This document shows positions 1 to 8,576 of a stretch of DNA of 64,000 bases, piece after piece (positions within the stretch are counted from its first letter, which is position 1; every line of letters begins with the position of its first letter). The notes under the pieces are model-generated. The model saw only the letters and a list, made by a program, of their open reading frames with translations. It was not told the DNA's origin and did not search any database. Source of the stretch: Pseudomonas saponiphila (GTDB taxonomy: Bacteria > Pseudomonadota > Gammaproteobacteria > Pseudomonadales > Pseudomonadaceae). Location of the stretch: NCBI RefSeq assembly GCF_900105185.1, contig NZ_FNTJ01000001.1:3368501-3432500 (forward strand), read 5' to 3'. The position numbers were made by a program, and so were the translations under genes.

Positions 1-684
1 CACCGGCAAGGTCAGGGACGCCGGCATACGTTCTTTCAGGCGCGGCGTGGCCCGCAGCGCCGCCAGCACCTGCTGGTCGGTCTCGGGGTTGCCGCTGGAG
101 CCGGCCAGCTCGGCGCGGGTCACCTGGCCGTCGGCGCCGAGCCACAGGTCGACCTGCAGCGCATAGGCCTTCTTGCGCAGCTCCGGGTCCTCGCGCAGCA
201 CCCGTTGAAAGGTCGCCGCCAGGTACTGCTTGTAAGTCCCAGTGCCCAGCCCGCCGCCACCGGCGCCGGCCATGCCGCCGCCCTTGCCAGCGCCGACGTT
301 GAAGCCGTCGTTGCCGGCCTGGGCGTCGCCATCGATCTGCATCGGGTTGGCTAGGTCGTCCGCCGGCGATGGCGGGGCTTCCTCCTCCGGTTTGACCTCA
401 TCGGGGGTCGGCGTGGGTTCGGGTTCCGGCACCTTGTCCTCCACCGGTTCCGGCTCCTTGGGCTGCTCCGGAGGCGGCGGTGGGGGCGGCGGCGGAGGCG
501 GCAACGGGATGATGGTCGGCACCTTCGGCGCTTCCCGGCGCACCCCGGCCATGTCATTGGCCCACTGCCACAGCAGCCAGGCAGCCACGGCCCCCAGCAG
601 CAGCCCGGCGCCCCACTTCAGCAGGCGCACGGCGCGCGGCTTGTGCTGCACCGGCGGCAGCTCGATCGGTTGTTGTGCGGTCAT
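1..684 (-). CDS. TonB-like energy transducer, 3' end outside window
   Basis: The open frame runs from the ATG at 684 to the window edge (228 codons, no stop). One membrane segment lies at residues about 21-41. A long Pro/Glu-rich stretch at about 55-115, including a run of ten prolines, is the usual periplasm-spanning linker. A C-terminal TonB/TolA-like domain begins near residue 155 with TYKQYLAATFQRVLREDPEL. It starts 3 bp after the exbD stop and is the last visible gene of the phdA-pdtB-exbB-exbD operon. By family it would couple the ExbB/ExbD proton channel to an outer-membrane partner. The likely counterpart is P. aeruginosa PA0695 (inference). The C-terminal end cannot be checked. Confidence 0.85.
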   Translation of the reverse strand, partial: MTAQQPIELPPVQHKPRAVRLLKWGAGLLLGAVAAWLLWQWANDMAGVRREAPKVPTIIPLPPPPPPPPPPPEQPKEPEPVEDKVPEPEPTPTPDEVKPEEEAPPSPADDLANPMQIDGDAQAGNDGFNVGAGKGGGMAGAGGGGLGTGTYKQYLAATFQRVLREDPELRKKAYALQVDLWLGADGQVTRAELAGSSGNPETDQQVLAALRATPRLKERMPASLTLPV

Positions 685-687
685 GGC

Positions 688-1113
688 TCAGCCCTGGCTC
701 GGTTTGCCGGTGACCAGGCCGACCTGGGACAACTCCAGGCGGCGCAGCAGGTCGAGGACTTCAATGACCTTCTGGTACTGCACCGTGGCATCGCCACGGA
801 CGATGATCGGGAAGTCCGGGTTCTGTGCCTTCTCGATGCGCAGCCGCTCTTCCAGCTCGCCCAGGGTCACCGGGTAGGCATCGAGGAACACCTGGCCGCC
901 ATCGTTCACCGAAATGGCCTTGGTCTTGGCCTCGGACAGCGACACCGAGGCACTGGCCTTGGGCAGGTGGATCTGGATGCCCGAAACCTGGGCGGTGGCG
1001 GTGAGGATGAACATCACCAGCACCACCATCAGCACGTCCACCAGGGGCGTGATGTTGATGCTGTCGACGGCGGCGTCGTCTTCGTCGTCATGGGAGGCGT
1101 TCACGGAAGCCAT
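688..1113 (-). CDS. exbD: ExbD/TolR-family proton channel subunit
   Basis: The 141-residue protein has a short acidic cytoplasmic N-terminus, one membrane helix (about 25-42) and a periplasmic domain. The essential ExbD/TolR aspartate is present in the motif ITPLVDVLMVVLVMF (Asp26). The start is set by an excellent GAGGAG site 8 bases upstream of the ATG at 1113. It lies 11 bp downstream of the ExbB-like gene and 3 bp upstream of the TonB-like gene, so the three are almost certainly cotranscribed. Together they would form a proton-motive-force-driven complex in the inner membrane. It corresponds in position to exbD2 (PA0694) of the P. aeruginosa pdt cluster. Confidence 0.93.
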   Translation of the reverse strand: MASVNASHDDEDDAAVDSINITPLVDVLMVVLVMFILTATAQVSGIQIHLPKASASVSLSEAKTKAISVNDGGQVFLDAYPVTLGELEERLRIEKAQNPDFPIIVRGDATVQYQKVIEVLDLLRRLELSQVGLVTGKPSQG

Positions 1114-1124
1114 GGCAGTTCTCC

Positions 1125-2942
1125 TCAGGCCGGAACCGACGCGTTGCTGTGACTGACCCGCCAGTGGGCGTTCTCGCTGTGCTGGCTCTCGCCATGCAGC
1201 TCCGCCAGGCGGGTGATGAACTCGTCGACGAACACCCGCATGTCGGCGCCGACTTCCTTGTTGCGGGTGATCAGGCGGTTGTAGCCAAACAGCGCCGGAA
1301 TCGCGACGAACAGGCCCATGGCGGTGGCCAGCAAGGCCGCGGCCATGCCCGGGGCGATCGCGTTGATGTTGACGTCACCGGCCATGGCGGTGCCGAGGAA
1401 CACCACCATGATCCCCAGCACCGTGCCCAACAGGCCGATATACGGGCCGCCGGCAATGGCGTTGGACAGGGTCGAGAGCTTGGCACTGAGCTGCTGGTTT
1501 TCCCGGGTGCGCACCCCGTCCATGGAGCAGCGAATGGCTTCGATGGTGGCCGCCGACACCGAGGAGGTATCGGCGCCCTGCTCGCGGCGGGTGCGGATCT
1601 CCTTCACCGCCACCAGGTACAGGCGCCACAGCGAGGAATGCTCCAGGCGGCTGGCCAGTACCTGATCGTCGGCGAACATCTCCAGGCGGGTGCCGACCTT
1701 GGCGAACTGCTCGCGAAACAGCCCATTGGCGGCGCTGACCCGGCTGACCATGCGGTTCTTGCGCAGCATGATCACCCAGGACTGGATCATCATTGCCACC
1801 AGCACCAGGATGATCACCCAGGCATCCACCGGCACCGCCTTGAGCAAAAAGCCCAGGCTGCCGAAACCAAAACCCGACTGCTCTTCATCGACGCCGTAGG
1901 CCACCAGCTTCGACTCCGCGCCCTGGGCGCTGGCATCGGCCAGGATCAGCGCCGCCGGACGCGCCACCTTGGACAGGCGCAGCTCGTCCAGGGCCCCGGT
2001 GAACGGCAGGAAGCGACTGGCCTCGGCGCCAGCGGCGGGCGGCAGGTCGGCACCGATGGCCATGACCGAATTGAAGGTTGGAATGGCTTGGGCCAGGCTC
2101 GCGGTTTCCCGGCCATTGACGTACAGCGCCAGGCGGCTGCCCTCGCCGCTCAGGGCCAGGTGCTGCCACTGCCCCGGGTTCAGCGGCTGGGTGGAGGCGG
2201 CGCGCTGGCCGTCCACTTCGACGAAGGGCATGCCCTGGTTGACGCCGATCAGCAGGCTGCCGGCGCCTTCGCGGCGGGCCAGCAGCAGCTGTTCACCGCT
2301 GGCCTGATCCAGGCGCACCCAGGCGCTGAAGGTGAAAGCGCCGCCGGCGTTGTGCTGCAGCGACGGGCTGGCCGGCAGCAGCAGCGGCTGGCCGCTGAAC
2401 TGCAAGGCGCGGCCGATGACCCCGTCAATGCTGGCGCCGGTGGCGTTCTGCGCGGTGTTGCCGTAGGCGGTGGTGTCTTTGGCCGGGGTGCCGTTGCTGC
2501 CATCGAAGTGGTAGATGGCGGTGTAGCTGGGGTCGAAGGTCAACTGGCCGTTGGCGATGCTCGGCGCCTTCGGGTTGCCGTAGTACATCCAGAGGTCCTG
2601 GCGCTGGCCGCCTTCGACCTTGGGCACATCGACCCAGATCAACGCCATGCCCATCAGCGGGTCGAAGCTTTCGATCTGGTGGTTGAGCACGGTCTTGTCA
2701 TCGGCGGTGACAAAGCGCAGGTCGGCACCGTCTTCCTTGACCCCATCGAAGGTGAAGTTGCCGGTGTGCAGGCGCACCAGCAGCGCGGTGCGGCCCAGGG
2801 CCTCATTGATGGCGGCGCCCTGGGGGGTGGTGTCCACCGAGATCTGCTTGCGGTAATGCCAGTCGTCCTGCCACCAGGCGTGGGCCGTGGCCGGGAGCAC
2901 GAAGCCCAGGCAGATCAACAGGCTCAGGAATAAGCGTTGCAT
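1125..2942 (-). CDS. exbB: DUF2341-LamG-ExbB/TolQ fusion, proton channel subunit with exported sensor-like domain
   Basis: The 605-residue protein begins with a signal peptide (1-22, ending TAHA). A DUF2341 domain follows (about 25-125, DDWHYRKQISV to QDLWMYYGNPK). A LamG/concanavalin-like domain comes next (about 145-330, AIYHFDGSNG, AFTFSAWVRLD, WQHLALSG). A membrane helix lies at about 373-393, then a MotA/TolQ/ExbB channel domain with two helices (about 497-560, GPYIGLLGTVLGIMVVF, AALLATAMGLFVAIPALFGY). Ordinary ExbB is about 240 residues, so over half of this protein is an extra extracytoplasmic region that may bind glycans or an exoprotein (inference). It starts 21 bp after pdtB and precedes exbD by 11 bp. 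It matches the position of exbB2 (PA0693) beside pdtB. Confidence 0.92.
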   Translation of the reverse strand: MQRLFLSLLICLGFVLPATAHAWWQDDWHYRKQISVDTTPQGAAINEALGRTALLVRLHTGNFTFDGVKEDGADLRFVTADDKTVLNHQIESFDPLMGMALIWVDVPKVEGGQRQDLWMYYGNPKAPSIANGQLTFDPSYTAIYHFDGSNGTPAKDTTAYGNTAQNATGASIDGVIGRALQFSGQPLLLPASPSLQHNAGGAFTFSAWVRLDQASGEQLLLARREGAGSLLIGVNQGMPFVEVDGQRAASTQPLNPGQWQHLALSGEGSRLALYVNGRETASLAQAIPTFNSVMAIGADLPPAAGAEASRFLPFTGALDELRLSKVARPAALILADASAQGAESKLVAYGVDEEQSGFGFGSLGFLLKAVPVDAWVIILVLVAMMIQSWVIMLRKNRMVSRVSAANGLFREQFAKVGTRLEMFADDQVLASRLEHSSLWRLYLVAVKEIRTRREQGADTSSVSAATIEAIRCSMDGVRTRENQQLSAKLSTLSNAIAGGPYIGLLGTVLGIMVVFLGTAMAGDVNINAIAPGMAAALLATAMGLFVAIPALFGYNRLITRNKEVGADMRVFVDEFITRLAELHGESQHSENAHWRVSHSNASVPA

Positions 2943-2963
2943 GGGAAGGGTCTCCGTAATGGG

Positions 2964-4676
2964 TCAGAACGTCGCTTGCACGCTGAAGTGCAGGCGCGGG
3001 TCGTATTTCTGGGTGTTGGGGCCGTCTTTGAGCGGGTAGCCCCAGTCGAGGCTGCCGGACAGCCACTTGCTCAAACTGGCGCGGGTGCCCAGGCCAACGC
3101 TGGCCAGGCTGTACTGGTCTTCCTGCTCCGGCAGCGGCTCGTGCAGGGACAGGTGCGCGCCTTCGGCAAAGGCGTAGAAACGCCACTCCTGCACGTAGCT
3201 GCCAAGGAACTTGGCCAAAGACGGCGTGCGCAGCTCCTGGGAGAACAGGTAGCCCTCGTCCCCGGTGCGCTCGGCGGCCAGATAGCCGCGCACCGAGGTG
3301 GCGCCACCGGCGGAATACTGCTCGTTGGACACCAGGGGCCCGGAGGCCAGCTGGAAGGCGGCCTTGGACGCCGACTGCCAGTCGTTGGCGAAGGTGTAGG
3401 TGAAATTCAGGTCGCCCTTGAGCACCGAGAAACTGGCGCTGGCCTCGTCGCGCTTGTAGTGGAACTCCTCGGCGTCGCTGCCGTAGCCGAAGAAGCGCCG
3501 GGTGCCGACGATCAGGTTCAGGCCCAGGCCCAGCTGGGATTTTTCGCTGTAGCGGTAGCCGTTGTAGCCAAAGGTCACTGGGGCGTACTTCAACGGAATC
3601 TGGTCGCTGCTGCGGCCAAAGCGCATCTCTTCCTCGAAGTCCTTGAAGTCCACCCCCAGCGACAGCGAGTTGGCCCAGTTGCCAGCCGTGGGCAAGGTGT
3701 AGATCGCCGACACCCCGTAGGAATGGCCCTTGCCCAGTACGTTGCTGCCGCCGATGGTGGCGATGTTGCTGTCGGACTGGTAACCGGAGAACTGCAAAGC
3801 CCAGCGCTCGCTCAGCGGCGCGGTGTAGGAACCGGACCAGACCTTGGCGTTGTCGGTGTCCTGGGGCGCGGTGAAATAGGTCAGGGAAATGCTGTGGCCC
3901 AGCTGCCAGAGGTTGTCGTAGCCGACGTTGACCACCGTGCGCAGCTTCTCGGTATCGGCGCTGTAGTCGTTGTTCAGGCCGACGCTGGCGTGCCAGGGGT
4001 TCTGGTCTTCCACTTGCAGGTCGACGTCCATGGTCCCCGGGCGCTGGCCCTCGCGCACCAGCGGCATGACCTGGCGCCCGGCACCGCGATTGAGCCCGGC
4101 CAGTTGGCTTTGCACCGTGGCAAAATCCGGCACCTGGCCTTCCTTGAGCGCCGGCACCTGATCGCGGATCTCCACCGGCGAGTAATGCTTGGCACCCACC
4201 ACCCGCACCCGGCCGACCTTGGTTTCACTCACCTGCAGGTAGACGATACCGTCCTCGACCTTCTGCTCCGGCAGCTCGACGAACACCGACTGATAGCCAC
4301 GCTCCTGATAGACCTTCTGCAGCGCATCGCGAGCGCCTTCGATATCCGCCAGGGCCTTTTGCGGCCCGAGGAACGGGTATACCGCCTCCTCGATGGCCCG
4401 GGCATCGAGCACGGTATTGCCGCGCACAAAGTACTCATTGACGTCCACCAAGCGCGGCGCGGCCGTGGCTTCGACCGGCACCGGCTCGCCCTCCTCGGCC
4501 TGCACCGCCGGCGCCAGCGCCAGCACCGCCAACCAACCGCACAACGGCCACCAGCGCCCGCCACTGCCGGGTCGCCCTGATTTGCCCAGATGCTCCACAC
4601 CGCCCCCTAGAAATCTGAAAATTGGCGCGCACGCGCGCATTGCCGTCGCCGTCTGCACAGCGTTTGGCCGCTTCAA
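2964..4676 (-). CDS. pdtB: TpsB-type two-partner secretion porin (PdtB-like)
   Basis: This is a ShlB/FhaC-type Omp85-family outer-membrane transporter of about 570 residues. It has a signal peptide (cut near PAVQA-EEGEP), POTRA domains (about 70-220, including VNEYFVRGNTVLDARAIEEA) and a 16-strand barrel ending in Phe (HFSVQATF). The family motif VRGY occurs in TSVRGYLAAERT. Its substrate should be the 4168-residue TpsA encoded at the far end of the window. The start is unresolved: TTG at 4676 overlaps the phdA stop, ATG at 4640 and GTG at 4598 are alternatives, and the GTG is preceded by AGGGGGC. The gene sits between phdA and the ExbB-like gene, as pdtB does in P. aeruginosa. Confidence 0.93.
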   Translation of the reverse strand: MKRPNAVQTATAMRACAPIFRFLGGGVEHLGKSGRPGSGGRWWPLCGWLAVLALAPAVQAEEGEPVPVEATAAPRLVDVNEYFVRGNTVLDARAIEEAVYPFLGPQKALADIEGARDALQKVYQERGYQSVFVELPEQKVEDGIVYLQVSETKVGRVRVVGAKHYSPVEIRDQVPALKEGQVPDFATVQSQLAGLNRGAGRQVMPLVREGQRPGTMDVDLQVEDQNPWHASVGLNNDYSADTEKLRTVVNVGYDNLWQLGHSISLTYFTAPQDTDNAKVWSGSYTAPLSERWALQFSGYQSDSNIATIGGSNVLGKGHSYGVSAIYTLPTAGNWANSLSLGVDFKDFEEEMRFGRSSDQIPLKYAPVTFGYNGYRYSEKSQLGLGLNLIVGTRRFFGYGSDAEEFHYKRDEASASFSVLKGDLNFTYTFANDWQSASKAAFQLASGPLVSNEQYSAGGATSVRGYLAAERTGDEGYLFSQELRTPSLAKFLGSYVQEWRFYAFAEGAHLSLHEPLPEQEDQYSLASVGLGTRASLSKWLSGSLDWGYPLKDGPNTQKYDPRLHFSVQATF

Positions 4677-5284
4677 TTGCTGCTGATCGAGGTGTTTTCG
4701 TGGCGCGCCAGCCAGGTGTGCAACAGCGCAAAATTCAGCGAGAACTCGGGCATTTGCAGCAGAGCGCCGCAGAACACTTCACCGATGATTTTCTGGATCA
4801 GGCGCACCGCCCGCGGATCGTTCAACAAGGTGGCGATATCGCGACTCAGGACACTGAAGGCCCAGACCTTCTGGTTCAGATCCAGACCGACGAACCAGCG
4901 GAACAGCAGGTTGTAGCTGAGCTGCTCATACAACTGCTGCTCGCTGGGCACCGAATACAGCAACTGCAACAACAGAATCTGCACCACCGTGCGCGGCGCA
5001 ATCAGCAGCCCCGGCTCGGCATTGAGGCCCTGGAGCAGATCGCCGTGCTGATCGAGCAACTCATCGATCTGCGGACGCAGCAGCACCAGCGAATGGCCGG
5101 GCGGGATATAGCTCGACACCTCCTTCAAGGCGCCCTGCCAATCATCCTGGGACACGATCCAGACCCACGGCGCCCCATAGCGATAGACCGACACCGGCTT
5201 CTTGCGCGCGGCCTCGACAATCTTCGACAGCCGTTGATCCAGCTCCTGCATGCCCACTTTCGAGTAGCGTTCCATAGTCCCCAT
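4673..5284 (-). CDS. phdA: Phd/YefM-like protein, PhdA-like
   Basis: The protein has 203 residues from the ATG at 5284, which is preceded by GGGAGTGAGGCT; a longer frame from 5341 lacks a good site. The N-terminal 60 residues resemble the Phd/YefM antitoxin fold (RYSKVGMQELDQRLSKIVEA, then VYRYGAPWVWIVSQDDW). The following 140 residues are helical and unrelated to classical Phd. No toxin gene is adjacent. Position immediately before pdtB matches PA0691 (phdA), reported to act downstream of BfmR in controlling prophage-mediated lysis and DNA release in P. aeruginosa biofilms. It is the first gene of the transporter operon here. Function in this strain is inferred only from synteny. Confidence 0.8.
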   Translation of the reverse strand: MGTMERYSKVGMQELDQRLSKIVEAARKKPVSVYRYGAPWVWIVSQDDWQGALKEVSSYIPPGHSLVLLRPQIDELLDQHGDLLQGLNAEPGLLIAPRTVVQILLLQLLYSVPSEQQLYEQLSYNLLFRWFVGLDLNQKVWAFSVLSRDIATLLNDPRAVRLIQKIIGEVFCGALLQMPEFSLNFALLHTWLARHENTSISSN

Positions 5285-5448
5285 AGCCTCACTCCCGGCG
5301 TCCCGCCTCGGCTTAAAAAAGTGGCCTGGCGGCCCCCTCAAGCGCGTTACATACCCAAGACATGCGTGGCCATGTGCTACCGAACTTTTGTCATAAAAGC
5401 TTCATTCACAAAGGCCGGTGGACGGTGAAACAACGACACCCACGAACC

Positions 5449-5556
5449 TCGTAGGAGCCGGCTTGCCGGCGAAAGCTGCCGCCAGGACAGCGCTGAGTTG
5501 TCTTTATTGCGCGCACGAGCAGACCGCCCTCTTCGCCGGCAAGCCGGCTCCTACGG
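5449..5556. repeat. REPIN: two inverted REP sequences
   Basis: The segment TCGTAGGAGCCGGCTTGCCG at 5449 is repeated in inverted orientation at 5530-5556 (CGGCAAGCCGGCTCCTACG), about 55 bases apart. This is the arrangement of Pseudomonas REP doublets, which are mobilised in trans by RAYT transposases; no RAYT gene is in the window. The doublet lies upstream of phdA. Confidence 0.9.
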
Positions 5557-5619
5557 GAGGGAATTGTTGTGCTGGAGAAAACTTAAAAATGCGCCGCCCG
5601 GACGGGCGCGCCGTTTACC

Positions 5620-5651
5620 GCCAGCGGCCATTACCGCAGCAACGGATATGT
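5620..5651 (+). repeat. 32-bp dispersed repeat, copy 1
   Basis: GCCAGCGGCCATTACCGCAG followed by CAACGGATATGT recurs at 8191-8222 with a single difference. Both copies are intergenic and lie on either side of the LysR/aldo-keto reductase pair. This one is followed within 15 bases by the decayed end of the small gene at 5662. Confidence 0.85.
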
Positions 5652-5661
5652 CCCCCACCCG

Positions 5662-5756
5662 ATACCAACCTGCAACATGTCTCCAACGTAGTGGCGATTC
5701 TGCTGCGTGCCAGTTGCGACCTATTGGCAATCATGGGCTGGCGGCTTCAAGCCTGA
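5662..5756 (+). pseudogene. 3' remnant of small conserved Pseudomonas gene (DUF3077/DUF6124-like), copy 1
   Basis: Only the C-terminal 31 codons survive (DTNLQHVSNVVAILLRASCD, ending WRLQA). They match the end of the copy at 8577-8840 at about 84% of residues. The upstream coding part is missing and the fragment is joined to the 32-bp repeat. The family assignment is a guess from size, composition and context; many Pseudomonas genomes carry short genes of this kind. No function is assigned. Confidence 0.6.
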
Positions 5757-5765
5757 CGCCTGGGT

Positions 5766-5799
5766 GCTCCGCGCTGCTGGGCGGCGCGGAGCGTCTCTT
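5766..5799 (+). terminator. Probable hairpin terminator behind gene remnant
   Basis: GCTCCGCGC (5766-5774) pairs with GCGCGGAGC (5784-5792), followed by GTCTCTTA. The same hairpin in a slightly different sequence follows the second copy of the small gene at 8849, so it travelled with the gene. Confidence 0.6.
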
Positions 5800-5875
5800 A
5801 TGGGGTAACGATCAGAACACCCGCTTCACAACCCCATGCTTGCAGACGGCGCGCAGGCGAACTGCCTTCGGGTTT

Positions 5876-6775
5876 TCATGGATGCTGCGTTTCACGCACA
5901 AACTCGATCAGCGCCTGTAGCGCTGGCGGTACGTGACGCCGACTGGAGTAATAGATAAAAAACCTGCTTGGCAGGGCTTTCCAGTCTTCAAGAATTTCCT
6001 CCAGTTGCCCCTGAGCCATGCAGTCCCTGGCCATCTCCTCATACACATACGCGATCCCGGCACCGTCCTTCGCGGCTTGGATCATCAAGGTGTCATCTTC
6101 CAGTATCAACGGTCCTGCCACGGCCAAGCGCATGGGCTGGCCCTCAGCAAGGTACTCCCACTTGTACAGTTTGCCGCTTGGGAAACGCCTGCCGATGCAG
6201 GCGTGCTCAAGCAGTCTCTGTGGCGTGTCTGGTGTGCCGTGCTGCCTGAGGTAAGCGGGGGCAGCCACGGTGACAAATCCCTGCGGTGAGCCGACCGGGA
6301 CGGCGATCATGTCCCCGGCAAGACTCTCGCCGAAGCGCACGCCGGCATCGAAACCTTTGTCGATGATGTCGCTCAATCCATCGTCAGTCACCAGCTCCAC
6401 GTTGATACGTGGGTAGGCAGCAATGAATGGCGCCAGCAGTGGTGCAATAACGAGGCGGGCTGCAGGTCGGGATACGTTCAGTCGCAGCGTACCGGTGGGA
6501 ACTTCCTGTTTGAAGGTCAGTTCATGCAGACCTTTGGCGACCTCCGCCAACGCTGGAACCAGCGTGGCGAGCAGTTGATGGCCCGCTTCAGTGGGCGTCA
6601 CGCTGCGAGTGGTACGGTTGAGCAGCCTGACCCCCAGCCTGCCCTCCAGGGCACGCATGGCGTGGCTCAGGGCCGATGCAGAGACGCCTCGCTCGTCGGC
6701 GGCTTTACGAAAGCTGTGATGGCGAGCCACGGCGGCGAAGGCGTCGAGTTCGGAAAGATCGCATGGGGTTTTCAT
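5876..6775 (-). CDS. LysR-family transcriptional regulator
   Basis: The 299-residue protein has standard LTTR length. An N-terminal winged helix-turn-helix is at about 5-65 (SFRKAADERGVSASALSHAM, RTTRSVTPTEAG), followed by a LysR substrate-binding domain. It belongs by sequence style to the CrgA/DmlR-like group. It is divergent from the aldo/keto reductase at 6868 with 92 bases between the starts, so it probably controls that gene and itself from the shared interval. The inducer is unknown. This pair is bounded by duplicated non-coding segments, suggesting it entered as one cassette. Confidence 0.93.
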   Translation of the reverse strand: MKTPCDLSELDAFAAVARHHSFRKAADERGVSASALSHAMRALEGRLGVRLLNRTTRSVTPTEAGHQLLATLVPALAEVAKGLHELTFKQEVPTGTLRLNVSRPAARLVIAPLLAPFIAAYPRINVELVTDDGLSDIIDKGFDAGVRFGESLAGDMIAVPVGSPQGFVTVAAPAYLRQHGTPDTPQRLLEHACIGRRFPSGKLYKWEYLAEGQPMRLAVAGPLILEDDTLMIQAAKDGAGIAYVYEEMARDCMAQGQLEEILEDWKALPSRFFIYYSSRRHVPPALQALIEFVRETQHP

Positions 6776-6867
6776 GAATAGAATTCAGTAGTTCAAACAC
6801 GATTGGCTATCTTATCGTCGGCAACCACCTGATGGACACTTTGCGCATCAATCGACGTGAGGTGTTT

Positions 6868-7878
6868 ATGCAAAAAAATCGACTGGGTACGTCCGAGTTG
6901 TTGATTTCGCCCATTGGCATGGGCACCTGGGCCATTGCGGGGCAAGGGTGGGAGTTCAGCTGGGGGGCACAAGACGACCGCGATAGCCTGGCGGCGCTGG
7001 AGTACGCGGTAGAGCGCGGGGTCAACTGGATCGACACAGCGGCGGTCTATGGCCTCGGCCATGCCGAACGGTTGACGGGACAATTGCTGCGTCAGGTGCC
7101 GGCTTCGCGTCGTCCTTTGGTATTCACCAAAGGCAGCCTGGTGTGGGATCCCGAGACCCGTGAGATTTCTCATTCGCTCGCCCCCCTGTCACTGATGAAA
7201 GAGATCGAGGACAGCCTGCGTCGCTTGCAGGTCGATGTCATCGACCTCTATCAGATTCACTGGCCAGCGTTCCCGGCAGGTGGGGCCTGCGAAGGCATCG
7301 AGGAGGCTTTGGCGACTTTGGCCCAAGCCAAGGCGCAGGGCAAGATAAGGGCAATTGGCGTGTCAAACTTCGATGTTCCCCAACTTGAGCGAGCCCGCTC
7401 GGTCACCGATATCGCCTCCCTTCAACCGCCATATTCGGCTTTGATGCGTGATATCGAGGATCAGATCCTGCCTTATTGTGCGATGGCGCAGGTCGGCGTG
7501 ATTGCCTACTCGACTTTACAATCAGGCCTACTGACGGGAAGCATGACCCGCGAGCGGATTGCACAGCTGCCCGACGACGACTGGCGAAAATCGCGCAGCG
7601 CCGACTTCCAGGAACCTCGCCTCAGCAAGAATCTCGCGTTGGTAGAAGTGATGGCAAACATTGGTGCCAGGCACGGGGTCACTGCGGCGGCCATCGCCAT
7701 TGCTTGGGTGCTGCGTGATGCGGCTGTTTCCGGCGCGATAGTAGGCGCACGCCGGCCCGAACAGGTGAATGGATTGATCGATGCCATCAGCGTTCGTCTT
7801 GGTCAGGCTGAAATAGAAGAAATAAGCCACTACTTACCTGAAGGCATGGGTACGAACGTACCCGGCCGCGTGGCCTGA
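6868..7878 (+). CDS. Aldo/keto reductase
   Basis: The 336-residue protein starts at the ATG at 6868 behind GTGAGGTG; an in-frame start at 6832 lacks a site. It has the AKR (beta/alpha)8 features and the catalytic tetrad: Asp and Tyr in WIDTAAVYG, Lys in VFTKGSL, His in YQIHWP. The C-terminal NADPH-binding segment VGARRPEQV is present. It would reduce an aldehyde or ketone with NAD(P)H in the cytoplasm; the substrate is not evident. Divergent neighbour of the LysR gene, its probable regulator. It ends next to an IS4-type transposase remnant on the other strand. Confidence 0.93.
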   Translation: MQKNRLGTSELLISPIGMGTWAIAGQGWEFSWGAQDDRDSLAALEYAVERGVNWIDTAAVYGLGHAERLTGQLLRQVPASRRPLVFTKGSLVWDPETREISHSLAPLSLMKEIEDSLRRLQVDVIDLYQIHWPAFPAGGACEGIEEALATLAQAKAQGKIRAIGVSNFDVPQLERARSVTDIASLQPPYSALMRDIEDQILPYCAMAQVGVIAYSTLQSGLLTGSMTRERIAQLPDDDWRKSRSADFQEPRLSKNLALVEVMANIGARHGVTAAAIAIAWVLRDAAVSGAIVGARRPEQVNGLIDAISVRLGQAEIEEISHYLPEGMGTNVPGRVA

Positions 7879-8115
7879 GCAAGCGGGTATCCACCACTCG
7901 AACTTGCCAGTCGGGAAGCATGGCCGAGCAACCGAGTTCCTTGATCGTCGGCGCCAGACGTTGCGCGCAACCTGTGACCAAGGCGCGCAACAGAGTGGGT
8001 TCAGTACGGCTGATCTTGTCGTAGCGGGCTGCCAGATGGCTTGCTCCAGTGTCAGTTTGGCCATCAGGCTGGCAGGTGCTTTTTTCTCGAATCGCGCTAG
8101 TGCATCGACCCACAT
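7879..8115 (-). pseudogene. IS4-family transposase N-terminal remnant, frameshifted
   Basis: Reading the minus strand from 8115, one frame gives ALARFEKKAPASLMAKLTLE, typical of the N-terminus of IS4-type transposases. The coding signal then shifts frame to LLRALVTGCAQRLAPTIKEL and GCSAMLPDWQVRVVDTRLL, which precede the catalytic domain in these proteins. The DDE domain is missing, and similarity stops abruptly at the aldo/keto reductase stop codon. This is a decayed insertion sequence end. No terminal inverted repeats were found. Confidence 0.75.
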
Positions 8116-8190
8116 CGTTCGGATCTTCCGGAATGAGTTTCAGCGGATTTTATTCAAGACCTTGAAAGGAATGGCCGTAAGGGCGAAAGC

Positions 8191-8222
8191 GCCAGCGGCC
8201 GTTACCGCAGCAACGGATATGT
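8191..8222 (+). repeat. 32-bp dispersed repeat, copy 2
   Basis: This matches 5620-5651 with one substitution. It precedes the repeated leader element at 8274 by about 50 bases. Confidence 0.85.
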
Positions 8223-8273
8223 AGCCCAATCACCGAGAAAAACTGGCCGGCTCACAGGCCGCCAAGTTCCCCC

Positions 8274-8336
8274 GCAATCCTACAAAACTTGCAGACGCGT
8301 CTGACTTGTCCCCCCAAGACCCACCGTCCATAGTCC
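8274..8336 (+). promoter_or_regulatory. Repeated leader element with 12-bp palindrome, copy 1
   Basis: GCAATCCTACAAAACTTGCA, then the palindrome CAGACGCGTCTG and ACTTGTCCC, recur almost unchanged at 14684-14723. Similarity continues more loosely through CCATAGTC. Here the element lies about 240 bases upstream of the small gene at 8577, with a conserved-looking non-coding leader between them. A promoter/operator or structured leader for that gene family is the best guess. The palindrome would suit a dimeric regulator. Confidence 0.5.
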
Positions 8337-8576
8337 CCACTCGCCCCAATGGCGACCGGGTTTGGCGACCTGGCTACTCACCCACAGGCACTTCCGCTTG
8401 CAAGCTTTGCCGAGGACCCTTTATGTTCACGGCGATCTTTCATGGCGGCTGTACGCGGGAGATCCTCGGATCTGCCGATTATTGTGGGATGAGTCGGCTC
8501 GCCAACCCGCGTATAGCTGCCACCTATTCGACTGGCGACGACAGGACAGCTCCCTTACCCACAAGCGGAGGTTCCC

